64,000 nucleotides of DNA, from assembly GCF_048771995.1 (NCBI RefSeq), contig NC_133026.1:115091501-115155500 (forward strand). Direction: 5' to 3'. Positions 38,660-51,794 of the stretch are shown one piece after another (within the stretch, counting starts at the first letter, position 1; each line of letters begins with the position of its first letter). The notes below the pieces were generated by a model that was given only the letters and a program-made list of their open reading frames with translations, was not told the DNA's origin and did not search any database. The stretch is from Taeniopygia guttata. Taxonomy: Eukaryota; Chordata; Aves; Passeriformes; Estrildidae. The position numbers were made by a program, and so were the translations under genes.

Positions 38660-38800
38660 AAAATCAAAGATATGTATGATTATGTCTATGTTACAAATCA
38701 TGAAGCAAAGGGATGAAAGTAACTTGCCCAAGGTCCTTTAAGATAGTGTCAAATTTCGGAGAGCATTCAAATCTCCTCAGTCCTGCTGGGATTACTACCT
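38660..38800 (+). mobile_element. Ancient MIR-core-like SINE relic
   Basis: The run 'ttacaaatcatgaagcaaag' then 'gatgaaagtaacttgcccaa' and 'ggtcc' matches the MIR core (tttacagatgaggaaactgaggc...aagtaacttgcccaaggtc). It is strongly diverged, with approximate ends. Confidence 0.5.
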
Positions 38801-39067
38801 GTCCTTCAGGATCCACATATATAATCCACTTGACAAGTTGGCATAGTGTTTTTGCTGATTTCTCTGCAAATTAATATGGGTGCTCACTTAATCTGTTCTT
38901 TTCCTCTACAAATTAAGACCATATAAGGTTTGAGATATGGCTGTTGGTGTTCACTAAGCATGTTGCAGTGCTTGCACTCACACTGACTCCATGAAAATCA
39001 CTGAAAAGGTAGGACTTGCAAGCAGTTACTGGTATAGATCAAACTTTCTGACCACCAAAAAAAGAAG

Positions 39068-39071
<4 letters not shown>

Positions 39072-39101
<30 letters not shown>
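39072..39101. repeat. (AT)n microsatellite, about 15 copies
   Basis: An uninterrupted at dinucleotide run lies in a CA8 intron about 180 nt beyond the donor of the 63-nt exon. Confidence 0.92.
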
Positions 39102-39104
<3 letters not shown>

Positions 39105-39280
39105 CTGAATAATATTAGCTGAATAAAATGCTGAGGTTTTCATGCTGGCCACCAAATGATGGCTTTTATTTATGGTTTTACTACAGACACATCTGAAATC
39201 TTTCTCTGGGCTCCATACAGACCCTTTGCTTACTGTCTTTCTGGTCATTAAAGGAAGCATTGCTTCAGACAATGGCTTAC

Positions 39281-39343
39281 CTTGTACTGGATGTCCTGAA
39301 GAATTTCAGTTACAGCCTTTAGGCCCACATGCTCTTTTCCTAT
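39281..39343 (-). CDS. CA8: CA8 coding exon, residues ~172-192 (63-nt microexon-sized)
   Basis: The acceptor is tgtatttcag|ATAGGAAAA and the donor TACAAG|gtaagc. The 21 codons read [11 protein letters not shown] then [10 protein letters not shown], a close match to vertebrate CA8. The exon is 63 nt and phase 0 at both ends, so it could be skipped without a frameshift, though nothing here shows that it is. The segment corresponds to the helix and loop after the central beta sheet. An (AT)n tract lies about 180 nt into the following intron. Confidence 0.95.
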
Positions 39344-41762
39344 CTGAAATACAGCAAGCAAAGGTGAGTTTCAGTATCTTGGTATTTCAGAAACTGTGAG
39401 GCAAAACTCAGGTCAACCAGAACAGTAAGTACTATATCTGTTTTTAGTTTAGCTACACAACCTTGTAGCTAATCAAATACAATAATACATGACAACTCAA
39501 AAAAATTAAATCATTATAAAACCACAAGCCAAAAGTAAACAGGACTTAAATCACTTTAAAGAAGAGACAAACTCACAGAACAAGAGAAAGAGCCATAATT
39601 AAGTCTGGCAGGTTTTTATTAACCCTGTTTTGCAGCACCTATTCTACGTGGAGTCAAAATCATGCAGTATTGTGGCATACAAATGCCAAGGATATGCTTT
39701 GTCCTTACCAGTTTTTGTCAGTAAAGTACACAGAAAGGAACAGAGTGAACAAGCATAACAGAAAATTTTTTAATTTGTTCCCATAGCATTGCAAATCTGG
39801 CCCAAGATATCTCTGAAGCTCAGGGGAGTTTTTTTCCTGCCTGCAGAGCACAGAACAGCAGATTCCCTCTCCCACAGCATCTCTGGGACCATGCCAGTGA
39901 AAGCCAGGCTCCCGGCAGGCTGCAGCACTGCCTCTACCGAACGCCTGTAAGGCACAGAGGACGGGGCTCTAAAGAAACACACTGAGATAAGAGATTCTAA
40001 TTTTATATGGACGGTGCTCATTCTGCACACTAAACTCAAATCACCTCTGACTCAAATCACCCATTCCAGGGTCCTAGTTTTACCTTCAGAACAAAATCAG
40101 AAGAGGCAGAATGACCTTCCACTTGATTTCTTTGCCAACATGTGCAAATACAAGGTAAGGAAATAAACCGGCATGGGTGAGAATGGGAGAGCTAGACCCT
40201 GAAAATTTTGTTTGCTTCTTGTTTCTCTTGGAATAGAATGACACAGTAGCCACTGGAAGGAAACAACTGAACGTCAACAAAAGGTACTTTGTTACTTCTA
40301 AGAATTTAAAAGCATTTTCTTTTTTTCAGAATGGAATTTCAATTTCAAACCTTCCAAAGTGTATAAAAGATATCGAAGTCATTTCAAAGATGCTGCTTCT
40401 AAATTAATAACCCCCAAGGGCTGTCACTTAAATCAGTGAAAATATTTTCATTGACTTTAAAATAATGTATTTTCAGAACCATGGTTCAAAATTATTTTTC
40501 CACGCCTTTAACAAGAAAAAAATTGGTCACCAAAGTAACTCTCCCTGTTTCTTTAATAAACAGCTTAAATATTATTTTTCCTTGGTCAGATGTAATTATA
40601 CCTTTCTTGGCTAATAAAAAAGCCTTTTTGGAATGCTTACAAACACTGATGTGGGAGAGAGACCAGAAATGGAAAATGTATCATTGAAGTTTCAAATTTA
40701 TTTAAGAAATTATATATAACTTTCTAACTGACTCAAAGGTTACCTCTGCTGGAATGAGAAGGTGACTTACATAAGCAATTATCACACAGCCCTCTAGGAC
40801 ACAAAGCTGAAGACTTTCTAACTTCCATTTTTAGCAGTTCTATCTGAGTGTTGAGGTGGTAACCAAGGTACCTTTAAATTCAGAGGTAAAGCTCAAAGGC
40901 ACTCATAAACTCGTTATGAAATATGACAAATTAATATCACTGTGCAAGAAAATCCATTTGATCTAAGGATGAACTCTAAACCTCTTCCTCCAGACCCATT
41001 TAAATAAAACAGTTTGCCATTCCTCATGAGGAAGATGAGAATCTGGTGTTTGAGGATTAATACTGAAAATCTTTATAGGATGCAGACCTTGAAAAACCTT
41101 CAACAGCAATTAGATTATAGTGCTAACTTCCCAGATTTCATTACACCTTGTCCCCAGGAAGCTTTAAACATTCTCATTGCTGGCATTTCTGAGGGTCTCT
41201 GGCAAGTCTTGTTAAAACTCTCATTCTCTGAAGAAGTAATACGACTCTACCTCACATTTGTCCTGTGTGAAGAAACACACTTGTCCCCGTGTTCAGGAAA
41301 GCACAATTCTACTACCAGTTTTCAGCAGTGCCAATGACTTTGTAGGCCTTTTCTTTAATCTCTCCTCCTCTCCTCTGTCTATTTCCTCAAACTCTGAACA
41401 GCAGACCCAGCCAGAAATTAAGAGAAATACATCACAGAGATAGTGAAGCACTTGTTCCTCCTGACAGCCCTCACTCAGCTCTCAGAGAAGATTGGATGTC
41501 TGCTTATAGCCAGAGTCCAGGAAGATGCCTATGTATTATACCTTCTGTAACTAACATACTTCCAATATCCTATTTAAACAAGAATTGATTGCTTAGCACA
41601 CGTATAGAAGACATGACTGAAAAATATCTTGCAAATAGAATACCGGCAGTCATACATTGTTTTCTTTCATGAAATCATTAAAAATTAAATAACATGGAAA
41701 GGACCACATTATCCTCAGACAAATGACAGTGCATCATAACAAGTGTAACACAGGAAACTTAC
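39344..41762 (-). other. CA8: CA8 intron (2.4 kb)
   Basis: The intron is bounded by donor gtaagt at 41762 and acceptor tttcag at 39344. No transposon or exon was recognised inside it. Confidence 0.9.
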
Positions 41763-41858
41763 CTGCACAAACAAAGCAATAATAGCTATGCCGTGCTTCT
41801 TCCCTACTGCCTCATCAATGCTGCTGTACAGTGTGGAGTTCCAGTGCATTAGATGAAG
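41763..41858 (-). CDS. CA8: CA8 coding exon, residues ~140-171
   Basis: The acceptor is ttgttttag|CTTCATCTA and the donor GTGCAG|gtaagt. The exon has exactly 32 codons and is phase 0 at both ends, so skipping it would keep the frame. It reads [20 protein letters not shown], then [12 protein letters not shown]. The His in LHLMHW corresponds to CA2 His119, the third zinc ligand, and is retained. Gly162, mutated in a human CA8 ataxia family (G162R), is conserved. The exon lies about 18 kb downstream of the previous one and 2.4 kb upstream of the next. Confidence 0.96.
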
Positions 41859-42709
41859 CTAAAACAAAGCAATGCAAACAGACCAATAGATAAATATGTT
41901 TTGTAATTAAGAACACCAACAATTAACATCATTTAACAAAGCCTCAGCATGTTGTGTGTGCACATGCATGACTACACATATGTACATGCTTATGGCCGTG
42001 CATGAGGGGCTAAGTGGATTTACTTATACTACATATTGTAAATATCAGTAACACCAAGAAAAAAAACAGATAAAATTGCAGATAAAGTGATGTACATCCA
42101 GTTACCAAAAATCTTCATCAAAAGTGTGAATAACTGTAGTAATGATGATTTAACAACTCTCTCAATCTGAATACTGAAGTAATGTCAGCTAATGAAATCC
42201 ACCAACACTGCCCTTCAGCCAGCCAGCTCTCTCCCAGGGTAGGAGAATTATTATGGACATAGGCTGTCCAAACACACATTGGACTGACTTGATGTACTAT
42301 CACAATGCCACTTGTCTCACACTCTACCTCCTAAGACAAATCATTCAAATGTCAGTAGTTAGAGTAGAAGTGATTTCAGAAAAGGTTGAGCACAGAGAAA
42401 GTCAAGCAGAGAAAAGTGGCTTGAGGATGAACCTTAGGGGTAAGGGTGAAAGAAAGAGATGGTAAAGAGCAAAGAGTTAATGCAGGAATACATGGGAGGC
42501 AGTGGACACTGCATAGTAAACACAAAGTCTGTTGTGGTGAAGTGTCACAGCATAATCTGGGAAGTAGAGTTTGAGAAAAGTGCTGGAAGACAGACTAGCA
42601 GGAAGTTGGAAACAGAGGAGAGAAGAGAGGGGAGGCAGAGAGTTGAGGAGGAAAAGTGTTGGAAAACAGTGACATGAAAGGAAAAAGGAAGTATGGAAAG
42701 GGAGGAAAG

Positions 42710-42961
42710 GGAAAAGGAAAAGGAAAAGGAAAAGGAAAAGGAAAAGGAAAAGGAAAAGGAAAAGGAAAAGGAAAAGGAAAAGGAAAAGGAAAAGGAAAAG
42801 GAAAAGGAAAAGGAAAAGGAAAAGGAAAAGGAAAAGGAAAAGGAAAAGGAAAAGGAAAAGGAAAAGGAAAAGGAAAAGGAAAAGGAAAAGGAAAAGGAAA
42901 AGGAAAAGGAAAAGGAAAAGGAAAAGGAAAAGGAAAAGGAAAAGGAAAAGGAAAAGGAAAA
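42710..42961. repeat. (AAAAGG)n hexanucleotide array, about 42 copies
   Basis: About 252 bp are almost perfect tandem aaaagg units, preceded by a purine-rich, imperfect lead-in from about 42590. All three plus frames stay open, which yields long artificial KG and EK dipeptide frames of 103 and 109 codons. They are not genes. On the CA8 sense strand the array is (CCTTTT)n, a polypyrimidine tract about 0.85 kb upstream of the acceptor at 41859. Confidence 0.97.
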
Positions 42962-43854
42962 AAAGGACTATCTACTGAAAAATAGTCCTTGCTTGATAAT
43001 ATGATATAATATGAAAAATAAAGATACTATGAATTTTGAAAGTGAGTTTTTCCAGAAATAAATGTAATCTCTGTGCCTAGGTCTGGTAACACTGTAGAGC
43101 TTCAACATCCTAAGCACAGATGCTTTGAAGTTTATCTGCCAACTCTTAGACTTAATTTCAACTGTAAAATCATGATCAATGTTTGTTTAGTCATGTGCCT
43201 AAGAAGTTAAAATGTCATTTTTATAGCTACCATTGTTTTTCACCTTCAGCAAAATTAGTTTTTAAAACAGTGTATCTTGCTATTTTGTTTTTTATTTTTG
43301 TGCAGGAACAGCCTCTGTGAAATGCTTATTGCCCCTTACACAACAGGAGCTCATTCAGGCATCTTAGCATTTCAGAATACCAGTTCTTCAAGCAATCACT
43401 CTCCACTTACTTATTTCCAATATGAATTTTAGGCACTCCTTTTGATGACTGTTATTCCAGAAGTAAATACAAACTTTTAAATGAACATATTGTAAATTAA
43501 ACTAAGTTCCAAGTTATCACACAAATAATTCTATTCATTTCTATCAAAGGCATATGCTGTGGCAAAAAAATGAAACATTTTCTTTTTAGCAAATACAACA
43601 AATTGGTTTTACATGAGAACACAAATATAAATAATCTACTTGCCCACAGCTACAAAACTTCTAGACATACAAATGCTCCCTGTTAGACCAAAGCCCATGG
43701 ATTTACTTTGTTGTGTGCATTTTCTCATGCATAAAAACCTTTGTTACACATTTGATTTGCCTTTCATTTGGCTTTTAAAGCCAGAGAGTCAAACAATGAG
43801 ATTTTGGTCTCCGAGGTCTTCTCTCCAGAAGAGCCTGGCGTTCGCACCAGCTCC

Positions 43855-43868
43855 CCACTAGAGGGGGA
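43855..43868 (+). promoter_or_regulatory. Possible CTCF-binding motif
   Basis: CCACTAGAGGGGGA matches the CTCF core CCACYAGRKGGCRC at all but two positions. It sits in a small patch richer in CpG than the surrounding intron (ggcgttcgcaccag just before). One motif by eye is weak evidence. Confidence 0.3.
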
Positions 43869-46649
43869 TCACGGAGTCTCACAGTCCACATCAAAATTCT
43901 GATGTTAAGAGGGAAATGTAAAAGAAAAATTGGTTGTGGTGATTACAGTGGGGATGGCAGTGTTTCATTCCCTCAGAGGTGAAGTCTAATCTGACATTGG
44001 TCTGCGTTCTAACAGCAGGTTTTCTCTAAACAGATCTGAAAGGAAAATGCTGAACCCCAGAAAGAGGAAAATGAACAAGCATTTCAAATTGTTCAAGCAA
44101 TTACCCCGGTTTATCCAGAAACAGATTGACCTATCTTAGGCAGCAAGTTCATCAGGGCACAGATTTCCCTATGCTTAGGCTGCATCACCTAGAAAAATGA
44201 CACCAAAACCTCTGTGTAATGCTAAAATGTTAAGAGCTCTAGAGTTAGTTTTGCAGCGGTACATATATATGCAATGTTGTAACAGCTGCTTGCTGTTAGA
44301 CTCCCAGACTAGGTTCAGGTTTAGTAATCAACATCACTAAAAATACTGAAAAATAGGCAATCAGCACTTTCTGGTCTAAACATTTCTGTAACTTTGAGGG
44401 TCTGCTCAAGGATGTTTAAATTCCATAGTAGGGTCCTTGGAACAAGATCCATCATTCTGTACTGGGTTGCTAACACCCAAAGTAGAATGAACTTCTGATC
44501 TGTGTTTAAGATGCTAGTGTTAAAGATGGGCATAATTACAGCGGATTAGTGATATATTTTTCACAAGTTGCAAGCTTGCTGTCATAAACACTAAAGAAAA
44601 CAGGTAGAGAGCACTCCTAGCCTCATGACAGTAGATGACTGGGGAGTACAGCAAAAAGTGGTCAGCCTCATATGTTCTTTCTACATAGCACCCCTGACTG
44701 GTACTGCTATCAGCACACTGGATGCACTGCAGTGTACTTGTTATGTTCCCATGTCCTGACTCAAGGTGATATTTAGAATTAGCTGTTCACAGAAAATGTT
44801 CTATCATTAGCAATTTACAAACTGAAATTAGAAAGGCAACTTAATGGAAAATAATAATTAATGCCATGATATTTCCAAACAGCAGGCCAAGGTATCATTT
44901 AACTCTATAAGACCATGCATGCATGCTCAAATAATTAAAGACATTTGGTTATGCACTTAAATAAATGCAAGTCAAATTATTTCTTCTACAAAGCAGGAAA
45001 ATGTAGCTCAAAGCAGGGCTGGGTAAGTACATGAAAAAGTCACTCAGAAAGTGAGGTAGCAAGGAAGTAGTAAATGTTCATAGTAAAGTGTGTGGGTTTT
45101 TTAAATCATGTTTTATCCTGCGTATTTGTTGCTCTCTGGAGCTCTTCTGACTTTTGTGTGTTCTTTTTTATTTGTAATGTAACATCAGATATAGACATCA
45201 GACAACAGTTTTCAAAAAAAGATGGCAACAAGTCTACAAACATTACAAAATCTGAACTCTTGAGAGCACAGGCCAAAAAAAACATGGCCTATAACTCTTG
45301 TTAATATTTATGGGAATCAGATGTGCACAGAGGAAAGACCACAGTGCTTTCACAAATCTTGAAACTGTCACTATGATATAATGCCCATGCATATGGACAA
45401 TGCCTCTGTATCTCACAGCTAGGAATAATCACAGAGGTTAACAATGTTCTGTATTTTAGTAACCTTCATTTTTACATTTATTTGAGACAGCTGTTTGAAA
45501 AGTGCTCAGTCACAAGGGTTGCCAGCCCCTGATATGAACATAACCATGCAGAGCTTTTTAAACAATCAGTTACAGTGCGTTGGCAGCTTTCCATTGTGTG
45601 GTTTTCATTCAGAGTACAAAGCAGCTGCACATGTCAGTGTGGCAGGAAAGGCTCTGCTCACCTTGTCAGGTAATGTCAGGTACTTTGTAGTTATGAGGGT
45701 TCTACACAGCCAAAATGAGTTAGCTATGCTGTTACTGATTATCAGTGACTGGCTTGACATGCCAGATAGTATACTTTTACAAAATAATCATAAAGCTATC
45801 AGAAAATCTTTAGCACTCAAAAAAATCTACTTTTCTCTTGAAAAACACGTAATTTTGGGCCTGTTAACATTACAGCTGTAAATCAAAGAATTGTAATAGC
45901 AGCTTCTTTAAAATCAGATAAACTGAAAACTCATGAAGGCAAATGATAATAAAGTGCTGATAAAGTTGATTTGCTCTGTGAACAGCTGGAGAAACTCTCC
46001 TACACTCCAGGTAGCAGAGCAAACCCCCTGGAAGGATTATTCTGTATGCAACAAATTCTGAGAAACTTCTCAATTTTCATCCTGTCCCCAGTCAATCAAA
46101 AGGCTACTGAACCCAATCCTTATTTAGGAAAAGCTGACAGACATTAGCAGGGGGCCTGTCTCAAAACAAGACTTTCTCTAAACTGAGTAAGGACCTGAGA
46201 TTCTGGCTTTAAAATCAATAAACATTTATCAAGTGAAAACCCTACCCCTTAAATCCATTCTTTTCTCTACCACAGGAATACCTTCTATGTCAATATGAAA
46301 AGGCTAATGGTAGATTTTTAGAAATTGGAGTCCTGGGATGACAGATTCTAGCAGGAGTCAGAGTCAGTGTATATGATCTATCATATTCATCAGTTCTGGA
46401 AACCAGTGTCTCAATAAAAAACACAGTTACAAAATGTACATTTTTCCCCTGTCTGGGGCACTGACTGCTCTGTGGAATTCTGCAGGGTCTAAAGCTCACT
46501 GAGAGTAAAAATGATCTTTTAATCTCTGTTGATGACCTTACTTCATTCCCAGCTAACAGATAAAATATATTATGACAGGATAATTTATGTTGGAAGTCAC
46601 CTCTGAAGATCAACTCTTTCACAGCAGCACCACCTTCAAAGTTAGCCAC

Positions 46650-46830
46650 TAGTTCAAAGTCAGATCAGATTGTTCAGGTCCTTGTCCAACTAAGTTTTGT
46701 GTCTCTCCAACAATGGAGGTCTTACAACCTCTCTAGATAATCTGTTCTGTGTTTGACCTCCCCATAATTTATTTCTCCTTCTACCTAATCAGAATCACTC
46801 CCATTGCAACCTGTGTCCCTTGCCTTTTGT
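46650..46830 (-). mobile_element. CR1 LINE relic, reverse orientation
   Basis: The plus strand shows 'cagattgttcaggtccttgt', 'ccaactaagttttgtgtctc', 'caacctctctagataatctg' and 'attgcaacctgtgtcccttg'. This follows the order of a reverse-complemented CR1 (ggttgctcagggccttgtcc...cctctctgggcaacctgtt). It is an old copy with approximate limits. Confidence 0.65.
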
Positions 46831-48922
46831 TCTTTTGCTCTCCTCAGGATTCCCAGTTCAAGAGCCCAGGCATGAATGGCTTGTGACCACCAAATCAGCA
46901 TCTCATGATTGACTCCTGAGTGATGCCTCTTTCTCAAACTTCCCCAGTCATCCACTTGTTTGAATGACCATATTTCACCTAAGCTTACTTTCAACTAAGC
47001 TTGCCCAACTCATTTTAAAATATCAGGAAAGTTGCTACTAGCTCTGTCCCTAACTGTGACCTACTGGTGTTCATGTGTCACCCAAATGTCAGACCCAGGC
47101 TAATTTCTCACAGGAAAATACATCCTGAAATAAATCACAGCTCATCATCTGTTATGAGATATCTGATTAATGGTGCAAGGAGAAGGACTCTGCTCCAACA
47201 TTTCTGCACTCTTGTATGATCCTGATGTTGCAAATTTGCTATGAACCTGCACAGTCTGGAATATCCTGCTACAATAAAAAGCAGGTTATATGCTGTAACT
47301 CCTCTCTTTATGATTACTTACTACTAAATGACTGAAACTCCAATTTGCTGTTCAGTGTGCTGTGTTTCCACTGGCTAAGCCAGGCAGTTTAGAACAGAGC
47401 ACCAAGCTTACCCTCCACAGGGGTCAAAAGGAAATGTGCCAACAGCAAAAATCCTCCTGACACCCCTGGCACCAGAACCAACCTCTACAGGGGCTTGATA
47501 AAACCTTTGGCAGCTTAGGTAGCAAGAGGCAACAAGAAATACCTGCCCGGCCTGGGTATAGGTTCTGCCTCAACTTAATCAGCAGCCATAACCCCAATTG
47601 CAAGAGCTTGTGACATGGGAGTTTACTCTGTTTAACAGGTTCCTGTTTGTGCTCTACACACAGTAGACCATAATTTTTAAATAATTCTTCTTTAGATTGA
47701 CTGGAACATCTGATTGGGACACAATTGTCAGTGGGCCTGTTTGAAACTGTGCAGCTGGCACAATCAACCATTGCATTTTTTTCCACTCTCTACACTCTTG
47801 ATTGAGAAGCTAATTATTATAAAAGCTTCTTTCTTCAGTGCCTGCTGCATCATGTGTAAATTAATCTTCTAGTAACCTTGTTCCTTGCTCAGAACTACAA
47901 TAGACAGCTATACCTTGTTAGCTGTGCAACCAGCTGTTACAAGCTCCAGAAAAGTTTGCTTAGTCTATTAATATTATAGGAAGGAAGGCCCCTCTTAACA
48001 AATGTCTCAAGGATGAGAGAATTGTTATCGCTCTCATATCTTCCCAATTCTTATTTCAATGCAACAGGCTGACATCAAAATACCAGTAGGGGAATACTTA
48101 TCTTAATCAGAGGGGCACCTAAAACAGGTTGGTCTGGAAATTTTGAGCAGAATGGGTTTTGTGATATTTCTGCCACTGCTGAGAAAGAGTGTAGCTGAAA
48201 CACTCTTTTGATTCCATAAAGATGGTCTCAGGGAAAAAACTATATCTCTAAGGTAAATTAAAGCAGCTTTATAATTCCTCTGCTAAAGATTGTAGAGATA
48301 TCAAAGGTTCTCCTGGACTCACCCAAGTTTGCCAAGGATCATCAGTACATTCCAGTTTCATCCACAACATGCCATAAAAGTGGAGTAAGGAACAGTAAAA
48401 ATGGCAAACTCTGGCTACCTAACTACAGTCAGCAGGAAGGCTCTTTCCTGGATTGAGAGGGATTAAATGAAGCTCAAGATTTCAACTAGTAATAGTGGAA
48501 GGCAACTAGTTGTACAATAATGATGTGTAATTTTAACAGCACAAATATTGCGTAAGCAACATCTCAGGAGGACAAAATGTGGAAAAATTTTGTCTTGCTA
48601 TTTTACATGTGCACAAGAATTTATGAGTTGATACTTGACTTGGCACTGAATTGTTTCAGGAAGCAATTGACTAAGCTGTTGGCAGTGACCATAACATACA
48701 GTAATTAAGTTCAAATCCTCACAAGGGGACCAAACCAAGGATATGACCAGGGCACACAGCTTCCAGAAAAGTGATTAAAAACCCAGAAAGTTAGTTATTA
48801 ACAGCCTGAAGGAGGTGTTTAGGAAAATAAAGTTAATGGAATTGATACAGAGACTGCTTGAAAATATCTTAGGAGAAGCAGGAGTACGTGTACATACTTC
48901 ATGCCACAAAACAAAGAAATAT

Positions 48923-48954
48923 CCATAAAGACTTTAACCGTAAAGTCTTCATGG
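48923..48954. repeat. Inverted repeat (14-bp arms, 4-nt loop)
   Basis: Left arm ccataaagacttta and right arm taaagtcttcatgg are reverse complements with one mismatch, separated by accg. No larger element was recognised around it. Confidence 0.8.
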
Positions 48955-51794
48955 TTAAACATTATAGTTCAGTCAGTGTCAATATGCTTCCTTTGAAAAT
49001 GCAAATGCAAATAGAAGCAAATTACTAGATCATGAACTCTGGGCAAAATGAAGAAGAGGATGAGAATGTCGTTAGGTTATAAATTAGTGCACTTGGTTTA
49101 TGCTTCCATACTTGAATTTTTCAAGGCTTCTATAGTGGATAGGTGCAAAAATGCCACTAAATTTCAGTATAATTTAAATGCTTTAAATTTAAAATTCCAT
49201 ACGTAGACCATTGTAATGAAAAAACTACGTAACAGGAACTCTTTGCCCATCTTTGAAAGCGGCACTAAGTTCACCACTAAGAGACATAACTGAAAGCAGT
49301 TCCAATGAATACAGATGACAACACTGTTACATTAAAAATCTCCTGATTAATATAACATAGGAGAAGAGAAAGCACAGTTTCTACTCAGCTTCTGCTTGTT
49401 ATAATTTATTGAAAGTGTTAAAGGTCAAGCAGATCTAGTCTGTGCATTAATCATCAGGCTACAAGTATGTTCAGAGCGAGATGACATTCCCTGAACAAAG
49501 AAGTCTGTAATCTAAGATCAGAGAAATTAGGTGCACGTAAATCAAGATGGAGCAGAGCACAAGGTATCCTGGAGATACTGTTCAAACAACTTCACAATCA
49601 CAGAGTGAGATACTACATATTTCAGGTCAAAAGCTAAATTCACAGCTAAAACATGCTGCACATATGCTTGACTGGAACACCAGGGCAGTCCAGAACCTTT
49701 GCTGACTGGTGCTCTCTTCTCCATGAACATCTTTGAAAGTAGAACAGCTGTGAAAAAAGTTATTTTTGTTGAATCATAAAAGGAAGGCCTGCAAAGACAC
49801 CTTTCAAAATCTATTCTCTTTCCAAATAAGCCAGCCTAGTGAAAGCAGAAGTAGTCTAAGCAATTGTGTGGCATACCTTCAGATGTGCCACACAAAAGGT
49901 AACGAATCCTGGGACTATTGAACTAATTACTAATTACATCTCAGGAAACACTACTACAGTTTCTTTTGGTAAACTCACTAAAGAAGTATCTACGTAACAG
50001 AATAATAAAAACATTGCAACATCTAATATTAAACAGGAATCTCTGTTCCCTTTGAAAAGTCTAATCACATGCAGCATCCTCATTTCATTTTACACAAAGA
50101 ACTATTGGTTCATTTTAAAAATGAAATTAACAGCAGGAAGTACTGATGCACATGGAAAAACTCAAAACACGACAGCTACAAAGAGTAAGCTAAAAAGAAA
50201 AGCAATGGGAACCATAAAAATCCAACCAGCACTCTTCTTTCTATTCTAGGAAAAGAAGCCAGAAGGTCTAAAAAAGTTGGGGCAGGGGCAGGAAGAATCT
50301 TCATGGTTAATGCAACTGCAACGCAGATGTTATTACCTATCTCCTTGTTTGTCCACAGAGGCTGCTGACATGTAATATTAGCTTGCCTGTTTCTTAGGAA
50401 AGTCAGTAGCAAAAACATCATAGGGTGTAGGGGAAACTGAGGATACATAATTTGTTGTCTGTCTGTATTATTTTTCTTCATGCTTGAAATCACAAGTGCA
50501 GATTATGTGTACTGGCACTCACAAGAGATTAAAGGAAAACAGGAATTAACCAAAATTAACTTTTTTTTTAACTGTAATGTAAGTATACAGGCTAAGAAAA
50601 CGACTCAAAAAGGCATGAAAGGACTGAAAATGTCCCTATCTCTATGCTGCCAACTTTCAGTGTCAACTTAATGGTAAGAAACTAAAGAGCTACACAATTA
50701 TTACTGTCAGATTCAGGCTCTTCACTGTGCCAAGTTTCTGCTCAGTGTGCGAAGCAAGGAGCACCACAGAGCAGCTTATTGTTCCCAACTATGTTTGACC
50801 CCAGCAAACATGCAGGCTGAAGTGCCCTGGGTTTGCCTTTACCTATGCTAACAGAAACAAATATACTTTCAAGCCTTTCTTTTTCCTTCCTTTGAAATAT
50901 GAAAGCCAGGAAGGAAAAAGCAAGAGTTTTACTGCAAGATTCTCCAGCCTACCTTCACTCTGGGTTCTTACTGACTGAGAGGGTGCATGTGCATGTCTGC
51001 ATGTGCTTTTATAGCTCCACAGTTAGATAGGGTGAAGCTTGGAAAAAAAGACTGGACCGTGATGGATAGTTGATTACATTATAGACTAGGAATATCATCA
51101 AGAAGACAGAAAACACAAAGAGCTATAAGTTAAGCATTTAATTCTGGAAGTGCTATTTATATCACTAAGCATTTAATAAAAACATGTCCAGTTCCAAAGT
51201 GTTGCCTGTTTGCCTGCAATCTATTGTCTTGGATTTAAAACCAGACTGTTCATATGTGGAAGGTTTTTAAATCAGCAATTTAATTTTCAATGCTAGATTC
51301 TCTCATGAAGGCAGAAGAGAAAACACTACTTCCCTGTTAATTTGCCATGTTTTGTTAATAACTGATTTGAATCCCACAGTTCTCTGTGTTTCAAAGGTAA
51401 TTGTCTGTTTTAAGATATGAGAATCTGCAGCTGCATAGTATCTTCTTAAGTCATAATTTTGACTGTTATCCAGGGAGCAGTTGTTCTTCCATAATACACT
51501 CCTCTAGGAAACTCAGGCAGTGTTTTGTTTTCCTGTAATGTTGGCTAAGCTTCCTTTGAAATAATAAACTTTGTTATGCTTCTCCAACAGTTTTCTCTTG
51601 AATTTCAAGTTTGCATATTGAGTAACAGCATGCTATATTTTTCTCTTCCATAACTCCATGAACTCCACAAATTTTGCTAAACTTTAGCTATTTTCCAGTT
51701 CAGTTCATTATGTGGCTTAATGCTGGGACAGTAAAATCAGGAATGACCAGTATCTCATTGACAACAGTGTGGCCTATGGACGAGGGCATCAGAT

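Larger units (their letters stand above)
37923..39280 (-). other. CA8: CA8 intron (1.4 kb)
   Basis: The intron runs from donor gtaagc at 39280 to acceptor tttcag at 37923. It contains the (AT)n tract and a second MIR-core relic. Confidence 0.9.

Noticed and set aside
42656..43004. Frames of 109 and 103 codons encoding KG and EK repeats
   Set aside because: They are direct readings of the (AAAAGG)n microsatellite, with no conserved flanking domain.
47360..48010. Possible LTR around a tataaaagc motif at about 47819
   Set aside because: No paired TG/CA ends, target duplication or poly(A) signal at the expected spacing could be found.
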